Positions 1 to 12,197 of a DNA stretch of 64,000 nt are shown here, one piece after another; position 1 is the stretch's first letter; every line of letters begins with the position of its first letter. The position numbers were made by a program, and so were the translations under genes. Below the pieces are notes generated by a model. The model worked only from the letters and a program-made list of their open reading frames with translations. It had not been told where the DNA came from and did not search any database. Source of the stretch: Adenophora triphylla var. japonica (lineage: Eukaryota; Streptophyta; Magnoliopsida; Asterales; Campanulaceae); contig JAFEMH010003636.1 in NCBI GenBank assembly GCA_022495995.1, positions 124,001 to 188,000 of the forward strand, read 5' to 3'.

Positions 1-142
1 ACCATTTTACTTCTCATGAGAATCATTAAAAGCCGTAGGCTTAACCTCATTCATCTCGGGATGTCACTTTAAGGAATGAGTATAGGGTTGACCCCCACAG
101 TGACGCTACAAGTCTATTAACAGTTAGGTTGTCCCTTTGAAC

Positions 143-1935
143 CTAGATCTTGGGATCTCCAAATAAGTAGGTTGGGTTTTCCGCCGCGTTCAACTTCTCA
201 AGAGGCTTTAAACCCATTCCCAATGTCAACCTTGCAACTATCTCTTTACTTAACCCTTTGGTTAGCGGATCCGCCAAATTATCTTTTGACCTCACATAGT
301 CAATAGATATGGTGCCAGTTGCAAGTAGTTGTTTAATGGTATTATGTCTTCGACGTATATGTCTAGACTTACCATTATACATATGACTTTGTGCCCTACC
401 AATCGCAGATTGGCTATCGCAATGTACACTAATTGCGGGCACGGGCTTTTCCCATCTTGGAATATCTTCTAGAAATTGGCGTAGCCATTCGGCTTCTTCA
501 CCACATTTATCTAATGCTATAAACTCGCATTCCATGGTTGATCCGGCTATAACGATCTGCTTAGAAGATTTCCATGATATAGCTGCACCTGCTAAAGTGA
601 ATAAATATCCACTTGTAGACCTTGAGTCTTTGATATCTGATATCCAATTAGCATCACTATATCCTTCTATCACAATTTGGATGTCTAGTGTAATGTAATC
701 CAAAATCACGAGTATATCTTAAGTACCTTAGTACTCTCACTATACCCTTCCAATGATTTGTTCCAGATTACTTGTGTACCGGCTTAACTTGCTAACCGTA
801 TAAGCAATATCCGGCCTAGTACAACTCATCAAGTACATTAGACTTCCAATAACTCTCGAATACTCTAATTGAGACACCGGTTCATCTCTATTCTTTGATA
901 GATGAAGATTCGGGTCAATTGGAGTACTCGCTATTCCATGGTCATCCTTGCTAAATTTCTCAAGAATTTTATCCACATAATGAGATTGACTTAACACAAG
1001 TCCATTGGATATTCTAGAAATTTTAACTCCAAGGATTACATCCGCAAGTCCCATATCTTTCATGTCAAATTTCGAATTCAACATGTCTTTCGTGGATTTG
1101 ATCATCTTATCACAACTCCCTATGATAAGCATGTCGTCTACATAAAGACACAAAATGACATAGCCATTTTCCGTGGTTTTAGTATAGACACATTTGTCAC
1201 ACTCATTTATCTTAAATCCACTTTGCATCATAGCATTATCAAATTTCGATGCCACTGTTTTGGTGCTTGTTTCAAGCCATACAATGACTTTACTAATTTG
1301 CACACCTTCTTTTCTTGTCCATGTGCAACAAACCCCTCGGGTTGTTCCATGTAAATCTCCTCTTCTAAATCTCCATTTAGAAAGGCTGTTTTTACATCCA
1401 TTTGATGTATCTCAAGATTTCTCAATGCGGCAATTGCAAGTACAACTCTTATTGACGTTATTCTCGTAACAGGAGAATAGGTGTCAAAATAGTCTAGGCC
1501 TTCTTTCTGTCTGTAACCTTTAATTACAAGTCGGGCCTTGTACTTATCAATTGTTCCGTCCGCTTTCATTTTTCTTTTGAAAATCCACCTATATCCTAGT
1601 GTTTTACTTCCCGGAGGAAGGTCCACTAGTTCCCATGTGTGATTTTGTAAAATGGAATCAATTTCACTTTTAATTGCTTCCTTCCACAAAGGTCCTTCCG
1701 AAGAGCTAACGGCTTCTTTGTAACTTTGTGGTTCGCTTTCTACCATATAGGTTAGAAAGTCCGAACCATAGGATTTTTCAATCCTAGCTCTTTTGCTCCG
1801 TCGAGGTTCTACCTCTTCTTCTTCTCTTTCATCTTGAACATGTTCGTCTTCTATTGAATCTATTACCCTAGTCGATGAGCTTGCCTCATTTCTTGACTTA
1901 CACGGGAATATATTCTCAAAGAACGATACGTTCAC
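143..1935 (-). pseudogene. copia reverse transcriptase and RNase H, frameshifted
   Basis: The N-terminal RT part (1228-1935) has KARLVIKGYRQKEG, MDVKTAFLNGDLEEEIYMEQ and [12 protein letters not shown]. After a frameshift near 1300, 740-1303 carries the catalytic LYVDDMLI motif and LMSCTRPDIAY. A further break precedes RNase H (143-709), recognised by [18 protein letters not shown] and CDSQSAI. All family motifs are visible but no single frame covers them. Confidence 0.88.
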
Positions 1936-3018
1936 GATTCCATTATAGTATTTTTGTGTATAGCATCAATTTTCGACTCATACACAAGAAATCTATAAGC
2001 ACTATCGTTATGTGCATATCCAATGAATATGCAATCAACAGCTTTTGGTCCAATTTTCACCTTTTTAGGAGGAGGTATGGCTACCTTTGCAAGACACCCC
2101 CACACTTTCAAGTGTTTATAACTTGGCATTCTTCCATGCCATAGTTCATAAGGGGTTTTGTCTTGTTTCTTTCGGGGTTTTTTGTTTAACACGTAGTTAG
2201 CCGACAACATGGCTTCCCCCCACATGTTATCCGGTAGTCCCGAACTCAATACCATGGCATTCATCATTTCTTTCAATGTCCGATTTTTCCTTTCGGCAAC
2301 ACCGTTTTGTTGGGGTGTATAAGGTGCCGAGGTAATATGTTTAATTCCACTTTGAGCACAAATTGCTTCAAATGGAGATTCATATTCACCACCTTTATCA
2401 CTTTTTAGCACCTTAATTTTCCGGTTTAATTGATTCTCAACTTCATTTTTATATAGAGTAAACTTCTCTATAGCTTCATCTTTACTTTTTAGAAGATACA
2501 CATAGCAATACTTTGTGCCATCATCTACAAAAGTCATGAAGTACTTATTGCCGCCCCGTGATTGTGTTGATTTAAAGTCACATAAGTCCGTGTGAACCAA
2601 TTCAAGTGGTTCACTATGTCTTTCAACGGATGGGAATGACTTTCTTGTTAATTTTGCTTCTACACAAATTTCACATTTTTGTTTACAATCAACTTTAAAC
2701 TTTGGAATAGAATTTGCTTTTGTCAAACGACGTATAGAATCAAAATTAACATGACCAAGTCTACCATGCCACAAATTAGATGACTCGAAGCAAGTAAACG
2801 GAAGAGATATTCATATCATTAGCTTTCGCTTTCACAACCATTACACTTAGCTTAAACAGTCCATCATTGACATAACCTTTGCCTACAAACATACCACTCT
2901 TAGACAAAGTGACTACATTGGACTCAAACACAATACGAAATCCATGCTTTATCAAAAGCGATCCGGACACCAAGTTCTTCCGGATATCGGGCACATAAAG
3001 CACGTTGTTGAGAGTCAA
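1932..3018 (-). pseudogene. copia integrase, two frames
   Basis: The stretch 2776-3018 holds the region between protease and integrase ([18 protein letters not shown]). The frame shifts near 2775, just before the pre-integrase motif WHGRLGHV. The zinc-binding CEICVEAKLTRKSF follows, then the rve-type integrase core: HTDLCD, FVDDGTKY and PQQNGVAERKNRT, so the catalytic acidic residues are present. Integrase inserts the cDNA copy into nuclear DNA. Confidence 0.88.
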
Positions 3019-4217
3019 CTCCTTCCGGATGTCATCTTCAAAACCACTTTTCCTTCTCCTTTGATCTCGGAGGTGGCCGAATTCCCCATGAATAGCTTCT
3101 CGCCATCCTTAGCAACAAAAGCACTAAACATGTCTCTATTGGAGCACACATGTCTAGTGGCGCCGGTGTCAATCCACCATTGATTTGGGTTTGAACCCAC
3201 CAAATTCACCTCGGAAATCACAAATGCGAGGTGCATCTCGGACACGTCTCTAGCAATGCCTTCCACCATGTTGGCCTCACGAGCCTTCTTAGGCAACTTG
3301 CAAGCATGAGCCTTGTGGCCTTGACCGCCACAATTATAACAAGTTCCTTCGAACTTCTTCTTGGAAACACCACCTTTTGGTCCCAAGTGGGAATTCTTGG
3401 AAGTTGTCACAACCTTCCCTTTTCCCTTTCCAAACCGTTTCCCTTTGGAGCTTTCACCATGCTCCACCACATTGGCCTTAGCCACACTAGAAACAAACTT
3501 GTTTTCAGAACTCGATTGTTCTCTTCAATACTCAAACGAAGGATAATTCCTTCCACATCCATTTCCTTTCGCTTATGCTTAAGGTAGTTCTTGAAATCAT
3601 TCCAAGATGGAGGCAATTTTTCAATGATTGCAGCCACTTGGAAGCTTTCACTTATAACCATACCTTCAGCATGAATCTCGTGCAAGTAATTGTTTGAAAC
3701 TCATCCACTTGAGATTTCACACTCTTGTTGTCCACCATCTTAAAATCAAGGAAACGGGCAACAATGAACTTCTTTGTTCCCGCAATCTCAATTTTATATT
3801 TGTGGTCCAACGATCCCCACAATTCCTTTGCAGTTTTCTTCTCATTAAACACGTTATAGAGAGAATCAAAGCGAATTGAGGACGTAATTTCTGCACAAGT
3901 ACTCCCATGCTTCCATGTTTCAACCGCAGCCCAAGGTTGTAACATCGGTTTCTCCTTCACTCACCTTTGGCATATCTTCTTTCAGATATCTTGCCAAGTG
4001 CAAGGTAGTGAGGTAGAAAAGCATCTTTTGTTGCCAACGCTTAAAGTCGTGGCCAACAAACTTCTCGGGTTTTTCCGCATGAGGGGTCGGGATATGAATT
4101 GTATGAGGATTATTAATCACAGTCTTAGACCCACTTCCATTTCCAGTTTGGGAATTAGTTTGGGTTTCCACTTGGGGTCCAACTTGGGTCTCCACGTTGT
4201 TGTTGTTCGTCGCCATC
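3015..4217 (-). pseudogene. copia gag and protease, frameshifted
   Basis: The likely start is the ATG at 4217, giving a polar, Asn/Gln/Thr-rich N-terminus followed by a copia gag core. Gag is broken into at least three frames (about 3920-4217, 3652-3960, 3407-3685). The last piece, 3015-3485, has a CCHC zinc knuckle (CYNCGGQGHKAHAC), which binds RNA in the particle, followed by the aspartic protease motif IDTGATRHVCSN. The protease active site itself is intact, but the broken frames rule out a working polyprotein. Confidence 0.85.
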
Positions 4218-4389
4218 TGAAACACAACAACCAAGTTAAATTTCCTGTTTTTCAAAACTGTAATCGACACTCCTTCGATTAGGATATGTCTTAAGATTGT
4301 AGCACAATGGAGTACAATTACAGAAAAATAATACACAATAAATTGATAAAAAAAAAACAGAAAATTAAAAAGGAGAAGTTCTTGAATTT

Positions 4390-5228
4390 GCTGCACGAGC
4401 CCAATGAAATCACTATCTCCTTAAGACATATTCGATCCCTCACCGAGTGTTCTTGAGTTTTTCTTGGATCGCTTGTCTCCCAGGATAGAACGTGCGGACC
4501 GGGGGCACTTTGCACCTAAGTTCCCGGCGAGTTGAATTGCGCTTGGACTAGATCACCTCTTCTTTGTATATGCAATAGAGGAGGCCAAGGAAGATGATAA
4601 CAATATGCAACCAAAGACTATGGAAGAGGATTTTCAGGAGGAAATGTGTATGAATCTGCTGTGGTTCTTTGCCAAAAGATTTTTCAAAGTATTTTTCCAA
4701 GTATATCAATTGTTGTTAACAAACAACAATTTATACATATTCAATCAACCAATAAAAACTGAAAATCAATGGTGTTTATGGAGTAATAAAATGTAATAAA
4801 CAATTTAATTACGAAAATTAAACCACCATTATTCCAAAATCATTAGCCATAATGATTTTCATTTCAGTTTTCTGCATTTAATATTGGCTGTTAAATGTCC
4901 GCCCAGGATCTGCTCGGCCGAGTCTTATAGCCTGCTCGGCCGAGCAAGGCTTTCCAGAAACTTGGAACCTTCTGTTTCACTCGCTCGCCGAGTCAACAAC
5001 CCGCTCGGCCGAGCACCTCAGAAAATTCAAAACCAAATTTTTGATTTACAAAATCAAATTTTATTTGGCCAAATCATTTGAGCATCTATATTTAATTCAT
5101 CCAAAACCCATTTTGAACAATTAAATATTTTATTTTTCACAAACACAAACCACTTAGGTAATTTGACAAAATTACCCTTTAGAAATTAACCCATTAATTT
5201 CCTTCAAACATACTAATTTTTTCCAACA
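4390..5228 (-). repeat. 5' LTR of the copia element (inner edge approximate)
   Basis: The outer edge starts with TGTTGG on the minus strand, typical of copia LTRs. The inner edge cannot be fixed because the second LTR is outside the window and no clear tRNA-Met primer site was found, so 4390 is an estimate. The U3-like part carries a cluster of CTCGGCCGAG palindromes at 4911-5014, including a perfect 14-bp palindrome at 4933-4946. Confidence 0.5.
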
Positions 5229-5807
5229 GGGTCAGTGTGTGTGGTGCATGCGTTTGAAGTTCTGTAATGGACAGTGGTTAACTCAAATGAGGTGGTGTTT
5301 AGTGGGTCAGTGTGTGGTTCATATGTAGCAGGTCGGGCTTCGCTCCGCCTCGATTTAAGGTTTTTACTTTCCTTTTTGGTTTGTTCCAGTTTAAGGTTCT
5401 TAGTTGTTTTATTATCTAAAATGGATAATGAGACTCACTTATTATTCTTACAACAAAAAACCCTTACCCACATTCTCTCTCCAACTTTCCTTTTAATACT
5501 CATGACATTTACTTTTTCTTAATTATCGTGTCAAAAATATTAAACCGGGACGTAGGGAGTATATATTTTGGGCGCTCATATATTATAAAAAAAAAGGAGA
5601 TAATTGTAATTGTGCCAAACAATTTGGAAGACTAACGAATATAGGAGTATCATGTCGATATAATATTTGAGAATTTCCCCCAACAAAGATGGAAATTGAT
5701 CAATATATAATTCACCGGATTAGAAGAAGCAGCAGATCCTGTAATTTTTCTGAGTTAAATGTTTCTATCTTTCATTTAAAAAAAAAAAAAAAACCTGCAG
5801 CGCAACG
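5229..5807. other. Intergenic spacer downstream of the kinase gene
   Basis: No gene is visible. The spacer is AT-rich, with a degenerate Stowaway-like right end near 5555 (GGGACGTAGGGAG followed by TA) and an A-run near 5780. The 3'UTR and poly(A) site of the kinase gene probably fall in the upper part. Confidence 0.5.
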
Positions 5808-7730
5808 CTAAAGGGAATTGATAAATCTGGTTTGAATCATTTTGAGAGTATGTGTGATTATTGAGAAAGATGGTCTAATTTCAGGGTCTTCATCCCATGA
5901 AAGTTGTATGAGCTCTATCAGATCCTCAAGCTGCTCATCATATTCAGGTAATGCTGGCCTTATCTTTCCCTCCCCAACTTGCAACGCTATCTGTTCATGG
6001 CCGTAACAAGAAAATATTAGTATCATTTTCGGATATTTACCCCTTTCTGAACAAGCTATCAAGGATTATATGTACCTTAGTCGGACCATAATCAGACTCA
6101 ATGTATGGATATTCCCCTGTTATAAGCTCGTTAAGTATGACTCCAAAGCTATACACATCACATTTTTCGCTATAAGGCTCACAACGGATCACCTCCGGGG
6201 CCATATAAACGTATGTACCTGAAGAGATAAACACAAAATTAATTATCAATACGTTTGTGAATAAATATTACTCCCTCTGTCTCTTGGCACGAGTAACGAA
6301 TGTCTGTTTTGACATTTTGAAAAAGTTGACATTAAAGCGATTTCAAAATCTTGCCTGTTTCCCCGGTGAGTGCCTTCTCCCCATCCATCAAGAAACGTGC
6401 ATGTCCAAAATCAGCAATCCTTATATGACATGCATCATCCAAGAAAATGTTACTTGGCTTCAAATCTCTATGAATGAGCATAGGCTTCTGTTCATGAAGA
6501 TACTGCATTCCTTGAGCAATCTCTAGTGCCTTAGCCACTCTCTCTTCAAAGGGTGGGATAGGACACACCCTTTCGCTCCTTCTGCTTCCAGGTCCATGTA
6601 GCCAATCCTTCATTGTCATGCTCAAGAACTCGGTCACTACCCAACCGTGGTTTGGTGGGTCCAGGCACGCTCCCATTAGCTGGAGCACAAAACGATGGCG
6701 TTGTCTTGATAATGTTTCGACTTCTTGGGCAAAGAAGCTAACACCATTTTCGTTTGAGTTGAAGAAGTCTGGGTACAAGCTTTTTATGGCAACATCAGTT
6801 CCTCTCCATGCTCCTTTATATATGTCTGCAGTACTTCCCTGTGCTACTTTCTCTTGCAGCTCTAACTGTTCAGTTTTCATTGAACGCGATACAATAGGTT
6901 AATTTAAGTATACTGTAATTTTGATGATATTCTTGAACATGGTGGTGTCATACTGACTCACCAGTAATTAGGAGCGAGTAATTTGGACCATATAGGGATC
7001 ATGTGGCTATAAGAACGGACCCTACTGACCATACACTCATATATGTTCAAATTACTCGCTCCTAATTATTATTATTTTGAGCCTGAAGGAGTATATTGTA
7101 TGTACCTCTTGAGGTTCAATGTACCATCCATTAAGCTTAGCATGACTAATGAGAATTGAAAGATCAGAATTGTATTGATCCGGAGGTGGTGTTTGAGGAC
7201 AAGTTGAGGCATTGAGAATGGTTGTAGGTGAAAATGGAGCCGATAAATTTGAAGTTTCTCCATGCGCCTCGGCCTGGTGATTATTTCGGTTAAGAATAAG
7301 CTCCAAGAATCCGTTCTCTTGCGCAACCTTGAGACAATACCTAAGGTAATCTTGTGTTCTCTCCAGCCTCATTTTGTACATTCCCCTCAACTCTGTTTGC
7401 TTCTTTACTTCCTTCTCTAGCCCTTCCACCTTAATTCATTCACACACATAAAAACTAAAAATAAAAATGTATACAAATTTATTTTCCAATATATCAAGCA
7501 TTTATGCGTAATATAAACTTTATGTTACAAGTACTTACCTGATGACTGAGTTTATTAGTACTAGCTGAGGAATGAGCGGTTGAAACAGTGGGCCCCATGA
7601 TCATGCAGTCAGTGAAGCTTCGGCACCATCCACCAGAGTTGCCGGAGCGCTTCTTTCCCTCAAGGGCCGGCAAAGTACTCCGGGGACTAAACGGAGTGAT
7701 CCTTTTTTGTGGGGTGCCACCAGTCTCCAT
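5808..7730 (-). CDS. Raf-like (TKL) serine/threonine protein kinase, five exons
   Basis: Exons: 7539-7730, 7106-7429, 6355-6865, 6076-6218, 5808-5990. Together they make 1353 nt, or 450 aa plus stop, and every junction keeps the frame. Exon 1 (aa 1-64) is Ser/Thr/Pro-rich; exon 2 (aa 65-172) begins with a probable coiled coil ([16 protein letters not shown]). The kinase domain spans about aa 173-440: glycine-rich loop [14 protein letters not shown] lysine K200, helix-C glutamate E220, HRDLKPSN (D306), DFG (D324) and YMAPE. All catalytic residues are present, so an active cytosolic TKL-type kinase is expected; the substrate is unknown. An in-frame stop lies just upstream of the ATG. Donors and acceptors are GT-AG except intron 3, which has a GC donor (AAACAG|GCAAGA, 6355/6354). 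The exact subfamily is not resolved. Confidence 0.9.
6219..6354 (-). other. GC-AG intron 3 of the kinase gene
   Basis: On the minus strand exon 3 ends ...GAAACAG and the intron starts GCAAGA; the acceptor is TCTTCAG before GTACATACG. Only this boundary joins TGETG to TYVYMAPE in frame, a motif order fixed in the kinase activation loop. GC donors with a strong AG|GCAAG context are a known minor class. The intron also holds a truncated Stowaway-type end (ACTCCCTCTGTCTC, near 6271). Confidence 0.85.
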
Positions 7731-8659
7731 GTATTATTTGATGTGTTATATATTACAAGTGGTACCTGGTGATATATTTGCTGTGTTATATATTGCTAGC
7801 AGTACCAACTTGTTCTTCTTGTTTTCAACTGACAGTTGGGCATACATACTGGCGGAGCTTGTGATGAACTAGCTTTTGTTTCTACTTATTTGTTTTTCTT
7901 TTAGAAAAAAACAATTTTATTAGTTATGAAATTTTCTTGGTATTTTTATTTATTGCAAATCTGCTGAAATGAGTATGCAGGAGTCTGAAATTACAATATG
8001 ATTGGAGCGATGTTGCCTATGAACACGAGTTTAGGAGGACGGTTTGTGAGATGCGGATTGATGACTAAGATATTTGAGATTTGGTTTAGGGCATTCTTTG
8101 AAACCATCGCCATATCCAAATTTACTTACAATTGAAACAAAAATTATCAGTTTTGTTCTGTTATGGATCTGCTTTCGTAGTGGGGCGAATGGGCAGGGAG
8201 GACTGCAATCCGCTCTTCCCGAAAGTGTCCGTCTAAAAACAAATGTCCATTTTATTTTCTTTTAATAAAATGAACATTCATTTGAAGTACGGAGGAACTG
8301 AATGGATTACAGTTTTTAGTTTTTGGGTTGTCCCATTAGAATAGTTAGGCCCTTGTGTAACTTGGAACTCAGATGCTTCAGAATTCTATCTGCAAACCAT
8401 GACCTAAAAATCTCCAGTTACCTAAAAAACATTTTTTTACTTTACATAAACGGAGGAAATATCAATAAATTGCACTAAAATTTTTAGATACTTAAAATAT
8501 TTACACTTATAAACAAATGAAAGCAATTTTCTCCATTAACCTAAGTCCGTCAAAAGCAAGTATGGATTTAAGAAATTGACTTGTCAAATGAACTTGCCCC
8601 ATCTCATCTACATTACAATGTGACAAGTGGGCATCAAGATGAAAATGTAACAAAAATGA
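7731..8659. other. Region upstream of the kinase gene
   Basis: No exon or RNA gene is recognised. It should contain the promoter and 5'UTR of the kinase gene, though no convincing TATA box was found. A degenerate MITE-like edge (GTACGGAGGAACT) occurs near 8288. Confidence 0.4.
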
Positions 8660-8667
8660 TGTACAAT

Positions 8668-9716
8668 TAGGCCTGGCCGCTCAACCCAACTCGCTAATTA
8701 CCCGACCCAACCCAACTCATAAACAATTTCGGGTTGAAACGAGTTACCCGCTTTAACCCGTTAAATTTAGCGGGTTAAAGCGGATCAACTCGTCAACCCG
8801 TCTCAACCCGTTATATTTATATTGATAGGGAGATGAACCAAAATAAACTTAGTTTTAACTCTCTGCCCCACCCACCCCACCAACACCCCCCCCATCGGAT
8901 AAGAAAAATATTAATCATTTAAATTTTTTTTTAACAACCCCCCTACCCCGCCCCACCCCCACCCCCTGCCCTCCCACCCCTACCCCGCCCCACCCCTACC
9001 CCAACCCCCCACCCCCCGGGTCAAAAAAAAAATTAATCATTTTAAATTTATTTTTTAACACCCCCCACCCACCCCCGCCCCACTCCCTACCCCGCCCCAC
9101 CCCACCCCCTGCCTCGTTTCCTTAGTAGAACTGATTGGGATGGAAAGCTAGCAGATCGAGCACGGGGACGGGTTTTTTGGACTGAAGAAGATGAAGCCAT
9201 TTCTTATTATGGCAGGTTAATTGATTTGGGTTTGTCTTAGTTTACTGCCTTGCAATTAATATATAGTCAGTCGAGGCTTTAGCAAGGATCCACACGGTTT
9301 AATTAACAAGACAGATAGATGATGGTGGTTACCCACCCCCTACCTCCCCCCCCTCCCGTAGGGTCAAAAAAAATTTAATCATTTTAAATTTAGTTTTAAC
9401 AACCCCCCACCCCCCACCCTACCCCCGCCCCACCCCACCCCACTCACTACTACCACCCCCTGCCCCCACCACCCCACCCCCACCGTCTGGTCAAAAAAAT
9501 TCATTTATTTTTGAAAATAATTTTTTCTAGCCGAGTAATTCAAAAGAAAAAAAAGAGTTGAGCTTATCGGGTTATTCGAGTCGACCCGCCTCATTTGACC
9601 CGTATATTAAATGGGTTGTAACATGTATTACTCGTCTCAACCCGTTACCCGCTTCAATCCGTTATCCGCTTTAACCTGACTCAACCCAACCCAACCCGAC
9701 CCGATTGTCAGGTCTA
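8668..9716. mobile_element. Non-autonomous hAT element, 1049 bp
   Basis: The ends are TAGGCCTGGC on the left and, read inward from the right, TAGACCTGAC. A perfect 8-bp target duplication TGTACAAT flanks the element at 8660-8667 and 9717-9724. An 8-bp duplication and short TAG-type inverted ends are hallmarks of hAT elements. Subterminal regions are packed with repeats of AACCCG/CGGGTT, likely transposase-binding sites. The interior has imperfect tandem units of roughly 115 bp made of a C-rich block (CCCCACCCC) plus an AT-rich block (AATCATTTTAAATTTA). No transposase is encoded. Confidence 0.85.
9115..9240 (+). pseudogene. Possible captured exon fragment inside the hAT element
   Basis: Between two C-rich blocks lies a non-repetitive stretch with an open frame ending in TAG at 9240. 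It includes RTDWDGKLADRARG and VFWTEEDEAISYYG, which look like real coding sequence, not repeat translation. It has no start codon or splice context and the source gene is not recognised. It may be a fragment picked up by the transposon; chance openness is possible because it is only about 40 codons. Confidence 0.35.
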
Positions 9717-9724
9717 TGTACAAT

Positions 9725-10112
9725 GCAGAATTTGGAACCACCTACGAGATTCAGCGCAAATTGATCACGTTTGAATTTTTGTTTAATATAAATAAAATTT
9801 GATCAAAACATTAGTATAAATCAATTTTTCAAATGAAATTCTAAAATTATTATTAATAAATTAATTAATAGTTTATCGATAACATTTTTTAGAATTTCAT
9901 TAGAATGATTAAATCGACATTAAAATTTAATCAGAATTCATGAGCATTCACCTAAAAATTCAAAACCTTAAAATCCAAACTTGGTCAATATAAATGAAAT
10001 AGAGGGACTAAATATTTTTTACACTACATATTATAATTATAATTGAGCTGTTAAAAGTTTTTGGAAGATCAAAAACTCAAGAATCAAGATGGTCATCATT
10101 TACATATACCTC
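9725..10112. other. AT-rich spacer, nothing recognised
   Basis: Simple AT-rich sequence between the hAT element and the probable LTR. No open frame of note, no inverted repeats with target duplications, no RNA gene. Confidence 0.5.
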
Positions 10113-10643
10113 CTGATGTAGGAAACGGTTCAGATCAGCCTCAGTCCAGCAATTAGGTTGATCTCTATCTATTAGACCTGAAACCACGAACACACGACTA
10201 GCCGGGTTGGTCTTCGGCTAAGACCCTCCGGCGTGATGATGAGATAACGTGTATTATGCCTATAAACTGAAATGAAAGAAAGAATACTCAAATAGCAAAT
10301 AAGACATTACCCGTTCACGTTGGATGTTGTAGGTTATTTATAGTTGATGATGTAGGATCACGTTGAATCCCTAGGATCACAGAGATAATGTTGGCATAAC
10401 TGACTCCGAGAAAATAGGAGACAATTACAAATAACGACGTGGATTGGCGCATGTGTCGGTAGGTCGAGGTTGACTGAATTGCCAAGGGCGGCATGACTTT
10501 GCTTTGACTTGATAACAATTGTATACGTATACGATCGTATGTCGAACAAAGCTAGGTCGGGATCACGGAGGGTTGGACAATGAGCTAGATCGTCTGATCA
10601 ATGCTGGGCCATTGACAATGTAGCAATTGGGCCGCCCCATTCA
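10113..10643 (-). repeat. Probable solo gypsy LTR, diverged
   Basis: The segment resembles in layout the R/U5 part of the LTRs at 46133 and 57346: a GGTCTTCGGC...CCCTCCGGCGTGA hairpin-like stretch, then ACATTACC and a TTATTTATAG box. Read on the minus strand it would begin TGAATGGGGC and end near TACATCA. No matching 5-bp target duplication was found, so the limits are estimates. No coding region is attached. Confidence 0.45.
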
Positions 10644-11846
10644 ATAATGGAGTAAATTGGTGACTAAAATGTTGAAATTCATTCGTTGAACCAGGCCCGT
10701 CACTTTTATTTCGTTCACCTCCCTTTTACTTTTGTACTTTGATTTGATGAGAGAAATAAAGTTAAAAAGGATAAAAAAAAAAAAAAAAAGAAAGAAAGTT
10801 AAAGCTGTTAAATATCTGATGGAAGGAAACAGAAACTAAACTCACCTCGGGATCGCCAATATGATCATCATCAGCGTCTTCAATCTTTGTCTTCTTCGTA
10901 ATGTGTGTGTGAGTGACATGAAAACTGTGGATTGAGTGATTCTCTGCCAAAAGCAAAAGTGTGTGGGTCTGTGTGACAAACATAACTAGTTACAAAGTGG
11001 ACCCTTTACTTTTTTGGTCTCTCTTCCAAGGCCTTTCACTTTTCCCAAACGGGTTAACTAGCTATTTTTCCTTTTTTTTTTTTCTTTTCTTTTATGTGCT
11101 CCTAAGATTTTTATTTCCTTTGTCAATATCCTTTTTCCAAAAATAACTAAATAAAAAGGATTCTTTCACTAAAATGAACTCATATAGTTTATTTTTCTTT
11201 TGCTAAAGAATAATTTGTGTTATCATTTTTATCTTCAAAACTCAAATTTTAAGATTATCATCTTCTAAAATTTGAAGTCATACTTAATTCCTCTGTCACA
11301 TTGTCTTGCTCTTGCTCTTTATTTTTATTATTTATTTAAGAAATTACTATATTTATAGCGCGATTTCAAGAGATATGGGTAAAAAAATGAGATACAAATG
11401 ATTTATAAAAGAATTGACTTACAAAATATAAATACACATTATCTCAAATGACTGATTCCCCCCCCCTCCCCTAAATAAGTGTTTATTTTTTCAATAAAAT
11501 TACCGACCTACATTTTCAATCATTATATTCTAATTTACACGCTTATAAATAATATCATTAATTATGAAAAATAATGCCTATAAAGATAGACCCACTGGTG
11601 GAGTTAGCATGGGGCAAATTGGTTTAAAAATACTAAAAATAAAAAGTGCAAAATTTTTATATTTTGAGGGTTTAATACAATTTAATTATATTTGTCCCCT
11701 TTAAAATATAAGAAAAATATATTAAAATTTTGCGTTCATTGAAACTTTGTGCAATTTTACCCCAGTAAATAAAAAAATTATGAATTCGTGTACCGGTCCT
11801 CTGCGGTTTTCTTAAGCTATCTCCCTGTACTCCCCCATAACCATTA
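10644..11846. other. AT-rich intergenic region with one exon-like segment
   Basis: Mostly AT-rich sequence with poly-purine and poly-pyrimidine runs. On the minus strand 10983-10846 looks like the end of a transcribed exon: purine-rich, CA/GT-rich, ending CCCGAG|GTGAGT-like at 10846/10845. It could be a distant 5'UTR exon of the kinase gene at 5808-7730, which would then have a roughly 3-kb first intron; this is inference only. Confidence 0.3.
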
Positions 11847-12189
11847 GGAAAAATTCCTTTTTAACCACAACTATCAGATCTTATCCCATCAAAATCCAGC
11901 CCAAATAAAAAAAGACTGACTCCTTTGTTATTCCAAATTAAAATCCCTTTAAATCCCATTATACCATGAACGGCCAAAATGAAGTTAGCACGCCGTTAAC
12001 TTCCGTCGGCCGTCTTCTTCCCTACTACCTCTCACCATTATCAAATTTTTCTCTTTCTAAACAAACCCACAAAGGAAAAATCACAAACGGTAGGAGTAGG
12101 ACACTCGCAAACGGTTTAACCCTTTGAACTTTCAGACTCTTTCCAAATTCATCCAATCTGAATCTCATACCTCGATTTTCCCTAAAATG

Positions 12190-12197
12190 TATATAAA
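12190..12197 (+). promoter_or_regulatory. TATA box of the captured ceramide synthase 5' end
   Basis: TATATAAA lies 112 bases before the ATG at 12302, followed by a pyrimidine-rich leader typical of a plant 5'UTR. It suggests that promoter, leader and first exon travel together in the element. Confidence 0.5.

Larger units (their letters stand above)
1..5228 (-). mobile_element. Ty1/copia LTR retrotransposon, decayed, 3' end off window
   Basis: Domains read on the minus strand from high to low coordinates: gag, CCHC knuckle, protease, integrase, reverse transcriptase, RNase H. That order (integrase before RT) defines Ty1/copia. The coding region is split over at least six overlapping frames, so several frameshifts and stops have accumulated and it is not functional. 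The outer end of the 5' LTR is placed at 5228, where the minus strand reads TGTTGGAA. No matching LTR start is found in bases 1-142, so the 3' LTR lies left of the window. Confidence 0.88.

Noticed and set aside
8074..8265. 63-codon plus-strand frame
   Set aside because: No domain, start context or conservation argument; length within chance expectation.
10762..10983. 73-codon minus-strand frame as a small protein
   Set aside because: CA-rich leader and a donor site make a transcribed exon more likely than a free-standing gene.
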